Source: Parahaliea mediterranea
GTDB taxonomy: Bacteria > Pseudomonadota > Gammaproteobacteria > Pseudomonadales > Halieaceae
Assembly: GCF_003402235.1 (NCBI RefSeq)
Contig: NZ_QEWO01000005.1
Location: 186,001 to 250,000 of the forward strand
Length of the DNA: 64,000 bases
Reading direction: 5' to 3'
The notes beneath the pieces are model-generated. The model saw only the letters and a program-made list of their open reading frames with translations, had not been told where the DNA came from and searched no databases. A program made the translations under genes and the position numbers. This document shows positions 18,307 through 27,517 of the stretch, in pieces. Positions within the stretch are counted from its first letter, which is position 1. Every line of letters starts with the position of its first letter.

Positions 18307-21300
18307 TGGCCGGCGCCGCGCCGCGATTGGCCTGCCGTGCCGCCACGTCGCGGCCCAGGTACATATACACCGCCGGCAGCACGTACAGGGTGAACAGGGT
18401 GCCGATGGTCATGCCAGAGGCGATTACCAGGCCCATGGAGAAGCGGGCGGAGGCACCCGGGCCGTCTGCGATCAGCAGGGGGATCATGGCCAGCACCAGG
18501 GCGGCGGTGGTCATCAGCACCGGGCGCAGGCGCACGGAGGCGGCTTCCTCGATGGCCTCGCGCTTGGCCATGCCCTCTTCCTGCAGGCGGTTGGCGAACT
18601 CCACAATCAGGATGCCGTGCTTGGAGATCACCCCGATCAGGGTCACCAGGCCCACCTGGGTGTAGATGTTGAGGGTGGCGCCGGTCACCTGGAAGATGGA
18701 CAGCACGTTCAGGCACAAAAGCGCCCCGGCAATCGACATGGGCACGGTCACCAGCATGATCAGCGGGTCGCGGAAGGACTCGAACTGGGCCGCCAGCACC
18801 AGGTAAATCAGCAGCAGGGCGAAGAAGAAGGTGGCCACCAGCGAGCTGCCTTCGGTCTTCAGCTGGCGGCTTTCGCCGCCGTAGTCGATGCTGTATTCGC
18901 GGCTCAGCACTTCGCCGGAAATGTCCTCCAGCGCCTTCAGTGCATCGCCCAGGGCAATGCCCGGCCGGGGGATGCCGCTCAGGGTCACTGAGTTCAGCTG
19001 CTGGAAGCCCTTCAGCGAGCGTGGCACCACGTCTTCGCTGATGGTGACCAGGGTGTTCAGCGGAATCAGGTCGCCGCTGCGGGTGCGGGTGTGGTAGTTG
19101 CGCAGGTCGTCCTGGCTCAGGCGCTGCTGGCGCTGCACCTGGGGGATGACCTTGTAGGAGCGGTCGTTCATGGCGAAGCGGTTGACGTAGCCGCCGGACA
19201 GCAGGGCGCCGAGGTCCGAGGACAGGGTCTGCATGTCCACCCCCAGCAGGGCGGCCTTGTTGCGGTCGATCACCAGGTTCTGCTGGGGCTTGTCGATCTG
19301 CAGGTCCTGGTCAATGAAGATGAACTTGCCGCTGTCGCGGGCGCGCTTGAGCACTTCCGAGGCCGCTTCAAAGAGGATGGGGAAGTCCAGGGTGGTGGTG
19401 ATCACAAACTCCACCGGCATCGCGCCGCTGCCGGGCAGGGGCGAGGGGTTGAGGGCGTTCACCTGCAGCCCGGCAATCGCCTGGGTGCGCGGCTGGATGG
19501 TTTCTTCCAGCACTTCGGTGGAGCTGCGTTCGCGCTCCGCCCAGGGCTTGAAGATAAACCCGCCAAAGGCGCCGTTGGTGGAGCCGGGGGCCATCGGGCT
19601 GACCCCGTTGAACAGGAAGTTCACGGCGATCTCGTCGGTGTCCCGGGTGATGGCGCCAATCTCCGCGGTGTATTTTTCCACATAGTCCAGGGTCACGTAG
19701 GGGTCGGCGTCGGCCAGGTAGAAGATCAGGCCGAGGTCTTCCGGCGGCGCCAGTTCCGAGGGCGCGCGCATGAACAGGAAGTAGCAGGAGGCGATCACCA
19801 CCGCGCCGAACACCAGGATGCCGGCGCGGTCATCCATCACCCGGTCCAGGTCGCGGTGGTACACGCGGCGCAGGGCCTCGAAGCGGTCATCCAGCCATTT
19901 TTCCAGCTTGTTCCCTTCGCCCTCTTCGTGCTTGCTCAGCATCTTGGCGCACATCATGGGTGACAGGGTGAGGGCCACAATGCCGGAGATCAGCACCGCG
20001 CCGGCCAGGGTAAAGGCAAATTCGGTGAACAGGGTACCGGTGAGGCCGCCCACAAAGCCGATGGGAATGTACACCGCCACCAGGGTGGTGGTCATGGCGA
20101 CGATGGGCCAGGCCAGCTCGCGGGCGCCCTTGAGGGCGGCGTCCACCGGCGCCATGCCTTCCTCGATATGGCGGTGGATGTTCTCCAGCACGATGATGGC
20201 GTCGTCCACCACAATGCCGATGGCCAGCACAATGGCCAGCAGGGTCAGCAGGTTGATGGAAAAGCCCATCAACTGCATCAGGAACAGCCCGCCGATCAGC
20301 GACAGGGGCACCGCCACCGCCGGTATCAGCACCGAGCGCATGGAGCCGAGGAACAGGAAGATCACCAGAATCACGATGATCATGGCCTCCACGATGGTGG
20401 ACTGCACATCGCTGATGGCGTTGTTGATGTAGATAGTGGCGTCGTAGTTGATGTCGCCGTGAATGCCCTCGGGCAGGCGCGGCTCGATCACGTTGTGGTA
20501 GACATCGCGCACCCGGGCGATCACTTCCAGGGCGTTGGCGTCGGTGGCCACGTCGATCTGGATGAACACGGCCTCTTTGTCGATCACCATGGCGGAGGAC
20601 TCATAGCCCTCGTTGCCAAGCTCCACCTCTGCCACGTCCTTCAGGCGCACGATGGCGCCGCCCTCTTCGCGCAGCACCAGCTGTTCGAAGTCCTCCACGG
20701 TGGACAGGTCGGTATTGGCCTTGAGGTTCACCGACAGCATGCTGCCCTTGGTGGAGCCCACCGCCGACAGGATGTTGTTGGACGCCAGGGCCTGGCGCAC
20801 CTCGCCGGCGGTAACGTTGAGCGCGGTCATGCGCTGGTGATCCAGCCAGATGCGCATGGCAAACACCGCGGTGGTGTCGGCGTCGGCGCGCAGCACCCCG
20901 GGCAGGGTGGCGAGCTTGGGCTCCACTTCGCGAATCACGTAGTCCGCCACCCGGTTGGTGGGCAGCACGTCGCTGTCGAAGGAGATGTACATGCTGCCCA
21001 CCTGCTCGCCGATGGCAAGGGTGATCACCGGGTCTTCCGACTCCTGGGGCAGCTGGTTGCGCAGTTTGTTGACCTTGGTCACCACCTGGGTGAGCACCTC
21101 GTCCGGGTCGGCGTCGGTGCGCACGTAGGCGCTGATGTTGGACAGGCCCTGGGTGCTGTTGGAGGAGATGTAGTCGATGTTCTCGGCGGTGGCGATCTCC
21201 TGTTCCAGCGGCGTGGTGATAAAGCCGCGGATCAGCTCCGCATCGGCGCCGATGTAGGCGGTGGACACGGTGATGACCGCATTCTCGATCATCGGGTATT

Positions 21301-21406
21301 CGCGCACGTTCAGGTCGCTGGCGGCGCGCAGCCCCAGCACCAGCAGGAACAGGCTGACCACGCTGGCCAGCACCGGCTTGTGAATGAAGATGTCGGTGAA
21401 TTTCAT
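18299..21406 (-). CDS. RND family efflux transporter permease (HAE1 type)
   Basis: 1035 aa from MKFTDIFIHKPVLA, the start that gives the standard cytoplasmic N-terminus and lies one base after the adaptor stop. Two large periplasmic domains alternate with 12 predicted membrane spans. The proton-relay Asp pair is in TM4 (GIVVDDAIIVLENI), and the second half has the matching GLVTLIGVISKHGILIVEFAN segment. It is an inner-membrane proton/drug antiporter of a tripartite pump. No outer-membrane channel gene is adjacent, so it probably uses a TolC-like protein encoded elsewhere. Confidence 0.95.
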   Translation of the reverse strand: MKFTDIFIHKPVLASVVSLFLLVLGLRAASDLNVREYPMIENAVITVSTAYIGADAELIRGFITTPLEQEIATAENIDYISSNSTQGLSNISAYVRTDADPDEVLTQVVTKVNKLRNQLPQESEDPVITLAIGEQVGSMYISFDSDVLPTNRVADYVIREVEPKLATLPGVLRADADTTAVFAMRIWLDHQRMTALNVTAGEVRQALASNNILSAVGSTKGSMLSVNLKANTDLSTVEDFEQLVLREEGGAIVRLKDVAEVELGNEGYESSAMVIDKEAVFIQIDVATDANALEVIARVRDVYHNVIEPRLPEGIHGDINYDATIYINNAISDVQSTIVEAMIIVILVIFLFLGSMRSVLIPAVAVPLSLIGGLFLMQLMGFSINLLTLLAIVLAIGIVVDDAIIVLENIHRHIEEGMAPVDAALKGARELAWPIVAMTTTLVAVYIPIGFVGGLTGTLFTEFAFTLAGAVLISGIVALTLSPMMCAKMLSKHEEGEGNKLEKWLDDRFEALRRVYHRDLDRVMDDRAGILVFGAVVIASCYFLFMRAPSELAPPEDLGLIFYLADADPYVTLDYVEKYTAEIGAITRDTDEIAVNFLFNGVSPMAPGSTNGAFGGFIFKPWAERERSSTEVLEETIQPRTQAIAGLQVNALNPSPLPGSGAMPVEFVITTTLDFPILFEAASEVLKRARDSGKFIFIDQDLQIDKPQQNLVIDRNKAALLGVDMQTLSSDLGALLSGGYVNRFAMNDRSYKVIPQVQRQQRLSQDDLRNYHTRTRSGDLIPLNTLVTISEDVVPRSLKGFQQLNSVTLSGIPRPGIALGDALKALEDISGEVLSREYSIDYGGESRQLKTEGSSLVATFFFALLLIYLVLAAQFESFRDPLIMLVTVPMSIAGALLCLNVLSIFQVTGATLNIYTQVGLVTLIGVISKHGILIVEFANRLQEEGMAKREAIEEAASVRLRPVLMTTAALVLAMIPLLIADGPGASARFSMGLVIASGMTIGTLFTLYVLPAVYMYLGRDVAARQANRGAAPANA

Positions 21407-21407
21407 A

Positions 21408-22538
21408 TCAGCCGTTGTCCGGTTGCGGTTGTAGCTCTGCGCTGGGCTGGATGGCGTTGTTGGCATTCACCACAGCGCCGGAATCCAGCTTCAGCAGCCC
21501 GCTGGTGGCCACGGTTTCCCCGGGATTCAGCCCTTCCACAATGGCCACCAGGTCGCCGCGCACCGGGCCCAGGGTCACAAAGCGCTGGGTGGCGGTGTAG
21601 CTGTCGCCGTCTTTTTTCTCCAGCACATACACCGAGTTGCCATAGGGGCGGTAGGCCACGGCGGTGCGCGGCACAATCACCTGTTCCACTTCCAGGCCAA
21701 TGGGCAGGTCGATGCTGGCGAACATGCCGGGCTTGAGCAGGTTGTCGCGGTTATCCAGAGTGGCCTGCACGGCGAAGTTGCGGGTCTGGGGGTCGATCAC
21801 CGGGGCAATGGCATTGATGCGCCCCTCAAAAGCGCTGCCGCCCACCGCCTGCAGGCGGGCGGTAACCGCCATGTCGGCGTGCACCTGGCCGCTGTACTGC
21901 TCGGGCAGGGTGAAGTTGGCGTAGAGCTTGTCCAGCGACTGCAGCTCGATGATGGTATCGCCGGCCTGCACGTAGTCGCCCACGTTGAAGCGGCGAATGC
22001 CGAGGTGGCCGGAGTAGGGTGCGCGCAGGGTTTTCTGGTCGATGCGTGCCTGCTGGGCTGCCACCCGCGCTCGCGCCTGGTCGAGCTGGCTGCTGCGCTG
22101 GTCAATCTCGGACTTGGAGATATTACGCGAGGCCGCCAGGCTCTTGGCGCGGCGCAGCTCGATGGCGGCGAGTTCGGCGGCGGCTTCCAAGGCTTTGAGT
22201 TCCGCCCGGTCCGGGGCCGAGTTGAGGGTGAGGATGACATCCCCCGCCGCCACCTGGGCGCCGTTGTCGAAGAAGATTTCCTCCACCGTGCCCGGCACTT
22301 CGGTGGCCAGCTCCGCGCCGCGGATGGCGGCCAGGGTGCCCACGGACTCCACCGTGTCCTGCCACAGGGCGGTGCGCGCCTCGGCGGTGGACACACTGAC
22401 CGGGGGCACCGGCATGTTGTCCATAAACTCGTTCATTTTGATGTTGCCGTACCACTGCATGCCAAGGACCCCGCCAAAAATCAGCAGGGTGACGATCAGC
22501 ATGATCCACATGCGTCTTCCGAACAGAACTTTCTTCAT
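21408..22538 (-). CDS. RND efflux periplasmic adaptor subunit (membrane fusion protein)
   Basis: 376 aa. One N-terminal membrane anchor (about residues 10-28) is followed by a lipoyl-like half (VEEIFFDNGAQVAAGDVI), an alpha-hairpin rich in Ala/Arg/Gln (about 115-170), the second lipoyl half (LRAPYSGHLGIRRFNVGDYVQAGD) and beta-barrel and membrane-proximal domains. It lacks a lipobox, so it is held by the transmembrane helix. It is the first gene of the adaptor-pump-GNAT operon. No dedicated regulator is adjacent. Confidence 0.94.
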   Translation of the reverse strand: MKKVLFGRRMWIMLIVTLLIFGGVLGMQWYGNIKMNEFMDNMPVPPVSVSTAEARTALWQDTVESVGTLAAIRGAELATEVPGTVEEIFFDNGAQVAAGDVILTLNSAPDRAELKALEAAAELAAIELRRAKSLAASRNISKSEIDQRSSQLDQARARVAAQQARIDQKTLRAPYSGHLGIRRFNVGDYVQAGDTIIELQSLDKLYANFTLPEQYSGQVHADMAVTARLQAVGGSAFEGRINAIAPVIDPQTRNFAVQATLDNRDNLLKPGMFASIDLPIGLEVEQVIVPRTAVAYRPYGNSVYVLEKKDGDSYTATQRFVTLGPVRGDLVAIVEGLNPGETVATSGLLKLDSGAVVNANNAIQPSAELQPQPDNG

Positions 22539-22700
22539 GGTCGCGTCGTAAACCGGTCTGGAAAATAGGGGTACGCGGTAAGATGCCAGGCGGATGTCAG
22601 CCTATTCGCCGCGCGCAGAACCGCCAATCATACGCCGCTGCCGGCGGTGGTGAAACCGTGGACAATGGCCGCAAGCTGTGTACAAAGCCGGGCTCTGGTG

Positions 22701-22785
22701 CTGTCGACAGGCGTCGACAGATGTCTGCGCTGGCCGGCGAGAGCCAGCGCAGACTAAGGAGACGCCGGCCACAGGCGTGGCCGGC
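22701..22785. repeat. Cluster of three perfect inverted repeats
   Basis: Stem 1: arms 22701-22708 and 22713-22720 (8 bp, loop AGGC). Stem 2: 22723-22734 and 22743-22754 (12 bp, eight-base loop). Stem 3: 22764-22772 and 22777-22785 (9 bp, loop AGGC). They lie between the end of the sulfatase gene and the start of the efflux adaptor gene. No T run is present. Confidence 0.85.
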
Positions 22786-22793
22786 GGGGGAGA

Positions 22794-25070
22794 CTAGCGG
22801 ACTTCGATCTTTGCCTTGTGCAGGGCCGCGCCGCTCAGCGGGTAGCCCAGGGGCGCGCCTTGCGGGTAGTGGCCGGCAGGCGAGCCGGTGTCGATGCCAA
22901 GGTCAAAGGTCTCGTCGATGGAGTAAAAGGCCGGTTGGGTGGCACGCACGCTGCCATCGGCGACGGCGTCGCCGTCCACCTTCAGCGTAAAGGTGCCGCC
23001 CTTGGCGTAGCCCGGGCCGTCGTAGTCAAACTGCACGGTGAGGCTGTGGGCGCCGGCCGCCAGGGCCTTTTTGCCCTGCAGGCGCAGCTGGCCGAATTCA
23101 AAGACCTTCACCTCGAACACCGGGCGCCCGGCATCGTCCAGGTACAGCGACCAGCCCGCGGCGGTGCCGCCGACGGTGGCGACCACACCGCGGCCCTGGC
23201 CGGCGGATGTCACCTCCAGGGCGGCGCTCAGGGTCCAGGAGTTATTGGCGATAACCGGTATCTGGGATTCCGGCACACCGACCACCGCGGAATTGAAGGT
23301 CATCTGCTTGCGGCCGTTGGCCAGGCTTGGCATCGGGGTGCGCGAGTCGATGCTGCTGTGCATGGGCAGCATGCCAAGCGCTTCGGCCTCAGCCTGGAAC
23401 AGGGCCTTCATTTGGGCCAGCTTCTCGGGTTGTTCGCTGGCCAGGTCGTTGGCCTGACTGAAGTCTTCCTCCAGGTTGTAAAGCTCCCAGGGGTCATCCT
23501 CGAAGGCGCTGCCACCGGCGCCCATGCCCACCGTCCAGGGCAGGCGGTCGTGACGGGCCGAGGCGATCCAGCCTTCGTGGTAGATGCTGCGGTTGCCGTG
23601 TACCTCAAAGTACTGGGTGGGGTGGAATTCCGCTGCGTCGGCGTTGGCGAAGCTGTCCAGCATGGAGCTGCCGTCGAAGGGAATCTGCTTGGCACCGTTC
23701 ACCTGCTCCGGCAAATCAAGGCCGGCGGCGGCCAGGATGGTGGGGGTGATGTCGTTGACGTGGGAGAACTGGCTGCGCAGGCCGCCCTTGTCCTTGATGC
23801 CCCTGGGCCAGGTCACCACCAGCGGGTTGCGGGTGCCACCCAGGTGGGATGCCACCTGCTTGACCCACTGGAAGGGCGTGGTCAGCGACCAGGCCCAGCC
23901 GGCGGGGTACTGGGGATAGGTCTCGGCATTGCCGATGTCGTCCAGCCGCTCCAGCTGCATCTGCAGCGGTTCCTGCAGGCCCTGCAGGGCGCCCATGTAG
24001 TTGATGCTGCCGGGAATGCCGCCCTCGGCGCTGCTGCCGTTGTCACCCACCACGTAGAAGAACAGGGTGTTGTCGAACTGGCCGGTGGCCTTGAGGTGCT
24101 CCGCCAGTTTCGCCACCTGGGCATCGGTGTGGGCGAGGAAGGCGGCGTAGGTTTCCATCAGCCGCGCGGCCACTTTCTTCTGGTCGGCGTTCAGGCTGTC
24201 CCAGGCGGGGATTTGTGCCGGCCGCGGGGTCAGCCTGGCGCTGCCTGGAATCACCCCAAGCTGCTTCTGGCGGGCAAAGATTTGCTCGCGCATGGCGTCC
24301 CAGCCCTGGTCGAAGCGGCCTTTGTAGCGCTCTATCCACGCCTTGGGCACCTGCAGCGGTGCGTGGGCGGCGCCGGTGGCGTAGTAAAGGAAGAAGGGCT
24401 TGTCGGGGTTGAGGGTGCGCTGCATGTCCATCCACTCGATGGCTTCGCGGCTCATGTCCTCGGTCAGGTGGTAGTTCGCCACATCCGGGCGCTGAACCGG
24501 CTGGTTGCCCTCGTACAGGGTGGGCTCGAACTGATCCGTCTCGCCGCCCATAAAGCCGTAGAACTTGTCAAAACCCAGGCCGCTGGGCCAGCGGTCGAAG
24601 GGGCCTGCCGGGGAGGTTTCCCAGGCCGGGGCCAGGTGCCATTTGCCGATGGCGGCGGTGGCATAACCGTTCTGGCGCAGGATCTCGGCCACGGTGGCCG
24701 TCTCGGGTTTGAGCACACCCTGGTAGCCCGGGCGGGCGTTGGCGCTGTTGAGCACCGCGCCCACATTAGCGCGGTGCGAGTCGCGGCCGGTCAGCAGCGA
24801 GGCGCGGGTGGGCGAGCAGATGGCAGTGGTGTGAAAGCGGTTGTAGCGCAGGCCCTCGGCGGCCAGTGCGTCCATGCCGGGGGTTTCGGCAGGGCCGCCA
24901 AAGGTGCTGGCGGCGCCAAAGCCCACGTCGTCCAGCAGCACCACCACCACGTTGGGGGCACCTTCGGGTGCGCTGACTTGTTCGATACGGGGGGCGTCTT
25001 CGGCCCGGGCCAGCACAGACAGCGACAGTGTCAGCGCCGCGCCCAGCAGGCGAGCGGTGGGAAATCTCAT
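22794..25070 (-). CDS. Exported arylsulfatase (type I, formylglycine-dependent)
   Basis: 758 aa with a signal peptide (cut near ARA-ED, residue 23). The sulfatase signature CSPTRASLLTGR begins at Cys85, the residue converted to formylglycine. Metal-site Asp residues are in LLDDVGFG (about 45-52), and a later DNGSS block completes the site. A C-terminal beta-rich extension (about residues 570-758) is of the kind found on large periplasmic arylsulfatases. It hydrolyses sulfate esters; the substrate is unknown. It needs a formylglycine-generating enzyme, which is not encoded here. It appears monocistronic. Confidence 0.93.
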   Translation of the reverse strand: MRFPTARLLGAALTLSLSVLARAEDAPRIEQVSAPEGAPNVVVVLLDDVGFGAASTFGGPAETPGMDALAAEGLRYNRFHTTAICSPTRASLLTGRDSHRANVGAVLNSANARPGYQGVLKPETATVAEILRQNGYATAAIGKWHLAPAWETSPAGPFDRWPSGLGFDKFYGFMGGETDQFEPTLYEGNQPVQRPDVANYHLTEDMSREAIEWMDMQRTLNPDKPFFLYYATGAAHAPLQVPKAWIERYKGRFDQGWDAMREQIFARQKQLGVIPGSARLTPRPAQIPAWDSLNADQKKVAARLMETYAAFLAHTDAQVAKLAEHLKATGQFDNTLFFYVVGDNGSSAEGGIPGSINYMGALQGLQEPLQMQLERLDDIGNAETYPQYPAGWAWSLTTPFQWVKQVASHLGGTRNPLVVTWPRGIKDKGGLRSQFSHVNDITPTILAAAGLDLPEQVNGAKQIPFDGSSMLDSFANADAAEFHPTQYFEVHGNRSIYHEGWIASARHDRLPWTVGMGAGGSAFEDDPWELYNLEEDFSQANDLASEQPEKLAQMKALFQAEAEALGMLPMHSSIDSRTPMPSLANGRKQMTFNSAVVGVPESQIPVIANNSWTLSAALEVTSAGQGRGVVATVGGTAAGWSLYLDDAGRPVFEVKVFEFGQLRLQGKKALAAGAHSLTVQFDYDGPGYAKGGTFTLKVDGDAVADGSVRATQPAFYSIDETFDLGIDTGSPAGHYPQGAPLGYPLSGAALHKAKIEVR

Positions 25071-25225
25071 ACTTGTGACCTCGCGGATTTCGGGGGCTGT
25101 ACAGTAGCGCCTCGGGCCGGTGCGGGGAACGCGCGGGTGGCCGGCGGGGCCAGACAGGCCCGGCCGGTATACAAAGGGGAACCGGCCCGTGACGGGTGCT
25201 GGCTGCCAGAGCAGCCAGGGGCTTG

Positions 25226-26020
25226 TCAGGGGCCGCTGGCGGGTGTCGGCGCCCTGGCCAGCACTTCCGAAACCAGCGCCAGCCGGTAGGGGCTGCCCGC
25301 CAGGGTTGGCAGCGTCTGCTCAAGGAAGGCGATGGTCTCCGGGTAGGGGTGGCCGATGGCCACCGCCATGCCCTTTTCCCGCGCCAGGCGGGTGAGGTGG
25401 TCAAAGCGCTCGGCAATGGCATGCCGGCTGCGCTGGTTGTCGAGGAACACCTGGCGCGACAGGTGCGGCACCCGGGCCTCGCCGGCCACGGTGGCGGCCA
25501 CGGTTTCCTTGTTGGTGCGCGAATCCACAAAGTACAGGTGGCGCTCGGCCAGCGTGGCCATCAGCCACTGCATTTGCGGCCGCCGCCGGGTGAGGTCGGA
25601 GCCCATGTGATTATTCAGGCCGCGCACATGGGGCACGCTGGCCAGGGCCGCCTGCAGGATGTGGTCAAAGCGCTGGCGGGGCAGCTCGGGGGTGAGCCCG
25701 CCGCGCCCCAGGGGCTTGTGGGCGAGGTTGCTCATGGGCTGGTGCAGCAGCACTTCCTTGCCCTGGCGGTGGGCCAGCTCCGCCAGCGCCGGGCCGTGGG
25801 GGGTATGCGGCAGCACGGCGAAGTTCAGGCGCCCCGGCAGGGTCACGGCGGCGCGCCCGGTGCTGAGCTGGTTGCCGATGTCATCGATGATGATGACCAG
25901 GGTATAGCGCGGCGGCGCGGGGGCGGTGGCGCTGTGGGCGCACTCACCCGCCTGCCAGCGGGCGGCGCCGGCGGGCGGGCTGAACAGCAGGCCGGCGCAC
26001 AGGCCGGCACATAGGCCCAA
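25226..26020 (-). CDS. yibQ: Divergent polysaccharide deacetylase family protein (YibQ)
   Basis: At least 264 aa, with the YibQ-type NodB-like domain: VIIIDDIGN (about residues 41-49), the LHQPM block and GLNNHMGS, where active polysaccharide deacetylases carry metal ligands. It acts in the periplasm. No ATG or GTG is available: the frame is open back to the ctpA stop and contains only TTG (26020) and CTG codons. A leader beginning with Leu-Leu-Arg-Arg upstream of 26020 would make a better signal peptide than the TTG start does. It is last in gpmI-envC-ctpA-yibQ. Confidence 0.85.
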   Translation of the reverse strand: MGLCAGLCAGLLFSPPAGAARWQAGECAHSATAPAPPRYTLVIIIDDIGNQLSTGRAAVTLPGRLNFAVLPHTPHGPALAELAHRQGKEVLLHQPMSNLAHKPLGRGGLTPELPRQRFDHILQAALASVPHVRGLNNHMGSDLTRRRPQMQWLMATLAERHLYFVDSRTNKETVAATVAGEARVPHLSRQVFLDNQRSRHAIAERFDHLTRLAREKGMAVAIGHPYPETIAFLEQTLPTLAGSPYRLALVSEVLARAPTPASGP

Positions 26021-26068
26021 GTTCAGGCCGAGGCTCAGTCCCAGGTTCAGGGCGCGGCGCAGCAGGTG

Positions 26069-27373
26069 TCAGGGCTCGCTGTCGGCAGTGGCCGTGGCGG
26101 CTTTGGGCTTCTGCCGCAGGCCGAGGATGTTGACCCCTTTCAGCAGGGTCAGCGCTTCGTACAGCTGGTTGTCGGTGGCCAGCAGGTTGTTGACGCTGCG
26201 CTCGTGGGGCTGGGTGCCGCTGGCGTTGTCCAGGTGGCCGGAGAGGTCGGCCTCGCTGATTTGCCGCGAGGTGTCGTAGGCGGTGACCCTGGCCCGCTCA
26301 ACCTGGATGTCCGGCTCGATGCCCGCGGCCTGGATGGAGCGCCCGTTGGGGGTGAAGTACAGGGCGGTGGTGAGCTTCACCGCGCGGGATTCAGAGATGG
26401 GCAGCACGGTCTGCACCGAGCCCTTGCCGAAACTGTTGGTACCCATGATCACTGCGCGGCCGTGGTCCTGCAGGGCGCCGGCGACAATTTCCGAGGCGCT
26501 GGCGGAGCCGCCGTTAATCAGCACCACCACCGGGATGCCCTGGGTGTCATCCACCGGCTGGGCTTCGTAGCGCACGTCGGAATTGGCCATCCGGCCCTCG
26601 GTGTACACCACCAGGCCGCCGTCCATGAAGATGTCCGCCACATCCACGCTGGCGCGCAACACGCCGCCGGGGTTGTTGCGCAAATCCAGCACCAGGCCTT
26701 TCAGGGTGCCGTCTGCTTCCAGCTTCGCCAGCGAGGCACTCACGTCTTCGCCGGTGTGGGTCTGGAACTGGGCAATGCGGATGTAGCCATAGCCCGGTTC
26801 CAGCAGGCGCTCGCGCACGCTGGCCACTTTGATGGTGTCGCGCTTCAAGGTGATGTCGAAGGGCTCGGTTTCACCCGGTCGGCCGATGGTGAGCAGGATT
26901 TCGCTGCCCTTGGGGCCGCGCATCTGGTCGATGGCCTCGCCCAGGCTCATGCCCTTCACCGGCTGGTTGTCGAGCTTGAGAATGATGTCGCCGGTCTGCA
27001 GGCCGGCCTCGGCGGCGGGTGAGCCGTCGATGGGAGCAATAATTTTGACGTAGCCGTCTTCCATGCCCACTTCCAGGCCCAGGCCGCTGAACTCGCCGGA
27101 GGTGTTGGTCTGCAGGTCCTCGAAGGCGTCCTTGGTCAGGTACACCGAGTGCGGGTCCAGGCTGCCGAGCATGCCCTGGATGGCGTATTCCAGCAGGGTG
27201 GAGTCGTCGATTTCCTCAACGTAGCCCACGCGAATCTGGTTGTAGACATCGGCGAAGGTGCGCAGGTCGTCCAGCGGCAGCAGGGGCTCCTGCTCCACCG
27301 CGGCGGGCAGCGCCAGCGAGGCGCTGAGCAGGGCTGCGCCCAGCAGGGTTCGGGAAAAACGGGGAGTATGCAT
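26069..27373 (-). CDS. S41 family carboxyl-terminal processing peptidase
   Basis: 434 aa with a signal peptide (cut near LPAA, residue 25). A PDZ domain spans about residues 85-170 (GLGLEVGMEDGYVKI, GSPAAEAGLQTGDIILK). The catalytic Ser is in NGGSASASEIVAG and the general-base Lys in NSFGKGSVQT. It is a CtpA/Prc-type periplasmic protease, which in this neighbourhood commonly works with EnvC-type cell-division hydrolase activators. ATG 27373 was chosen because the upstream in-frame sequence is a tandem repeat, not protein-like. It shares its frame with yibQ across the stop codon. Confidence 0.93.
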   Translation of the reverse strand: MHTPRFSRTLLGAALLSASLALPAAVEQEPLLPLDDLRTFADVYNQIRVGYVEEIDDSTLLEYAIQGMLGSLDPHSVYLTKDAFEDLQTNTSGEFSGLGLEVGMEDGYVKIIAPIDGSPAAEAGLQTGDIILKLDNQPVKGMSLGEAIDQMRGPKGSEILLTIGRPGETEPFDITLKRDTIKVASVRERLLEPGYGYIRIAQFQTHTGEDVSASLAKLEADGTLKGLVLDLRNNPGGVLRASVDVADIFMDGGLVVYTEGRMANSDVRYEAQPVDDTQGIPVVVLINGGSASASEIVAGALQDHGRAVIMGTNSFGKGSVQTVLPISESRAVKLTTALYFTPNGRSIQAAGIEPDIQVERARVTAYDTSRQISEADLSGHLDNASGTQPHERSVNNLLATDNQLYEALTLLKGVNILGLRQKPKAATATADSEP

Positions 27374-27396
27374 GATTAGCGCCACTGGGGCCTGTC

Positions 27397-27442
27397 CATT
27401 GGGAAAAGGTGCTTTGGAAAAAGGTGCATTGGGAAACTGGTG
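27397..27442. repeat. Three tandem imperfect 15-16 bp repeats upstream of the S41 peptidase gene
   Basis: Units CATTGGGAAAAGGTG (27397-27411), CTTTGGAAAAAGGTG (27412-27426) and CATTGGGAAACTGGTG (27427-27442). They occupy the short gap between envC and ctpA, just upstream of the ctpA start. Confidence 0.8.
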
Positions 27443-27517
27443 CTCAAGTGTAACCCAAAGCCCGGCAACCTTGGCAGTGGCGCCGCGTGACAAAAGCCGC
27501 TGCGCGAAAGTACAGCC

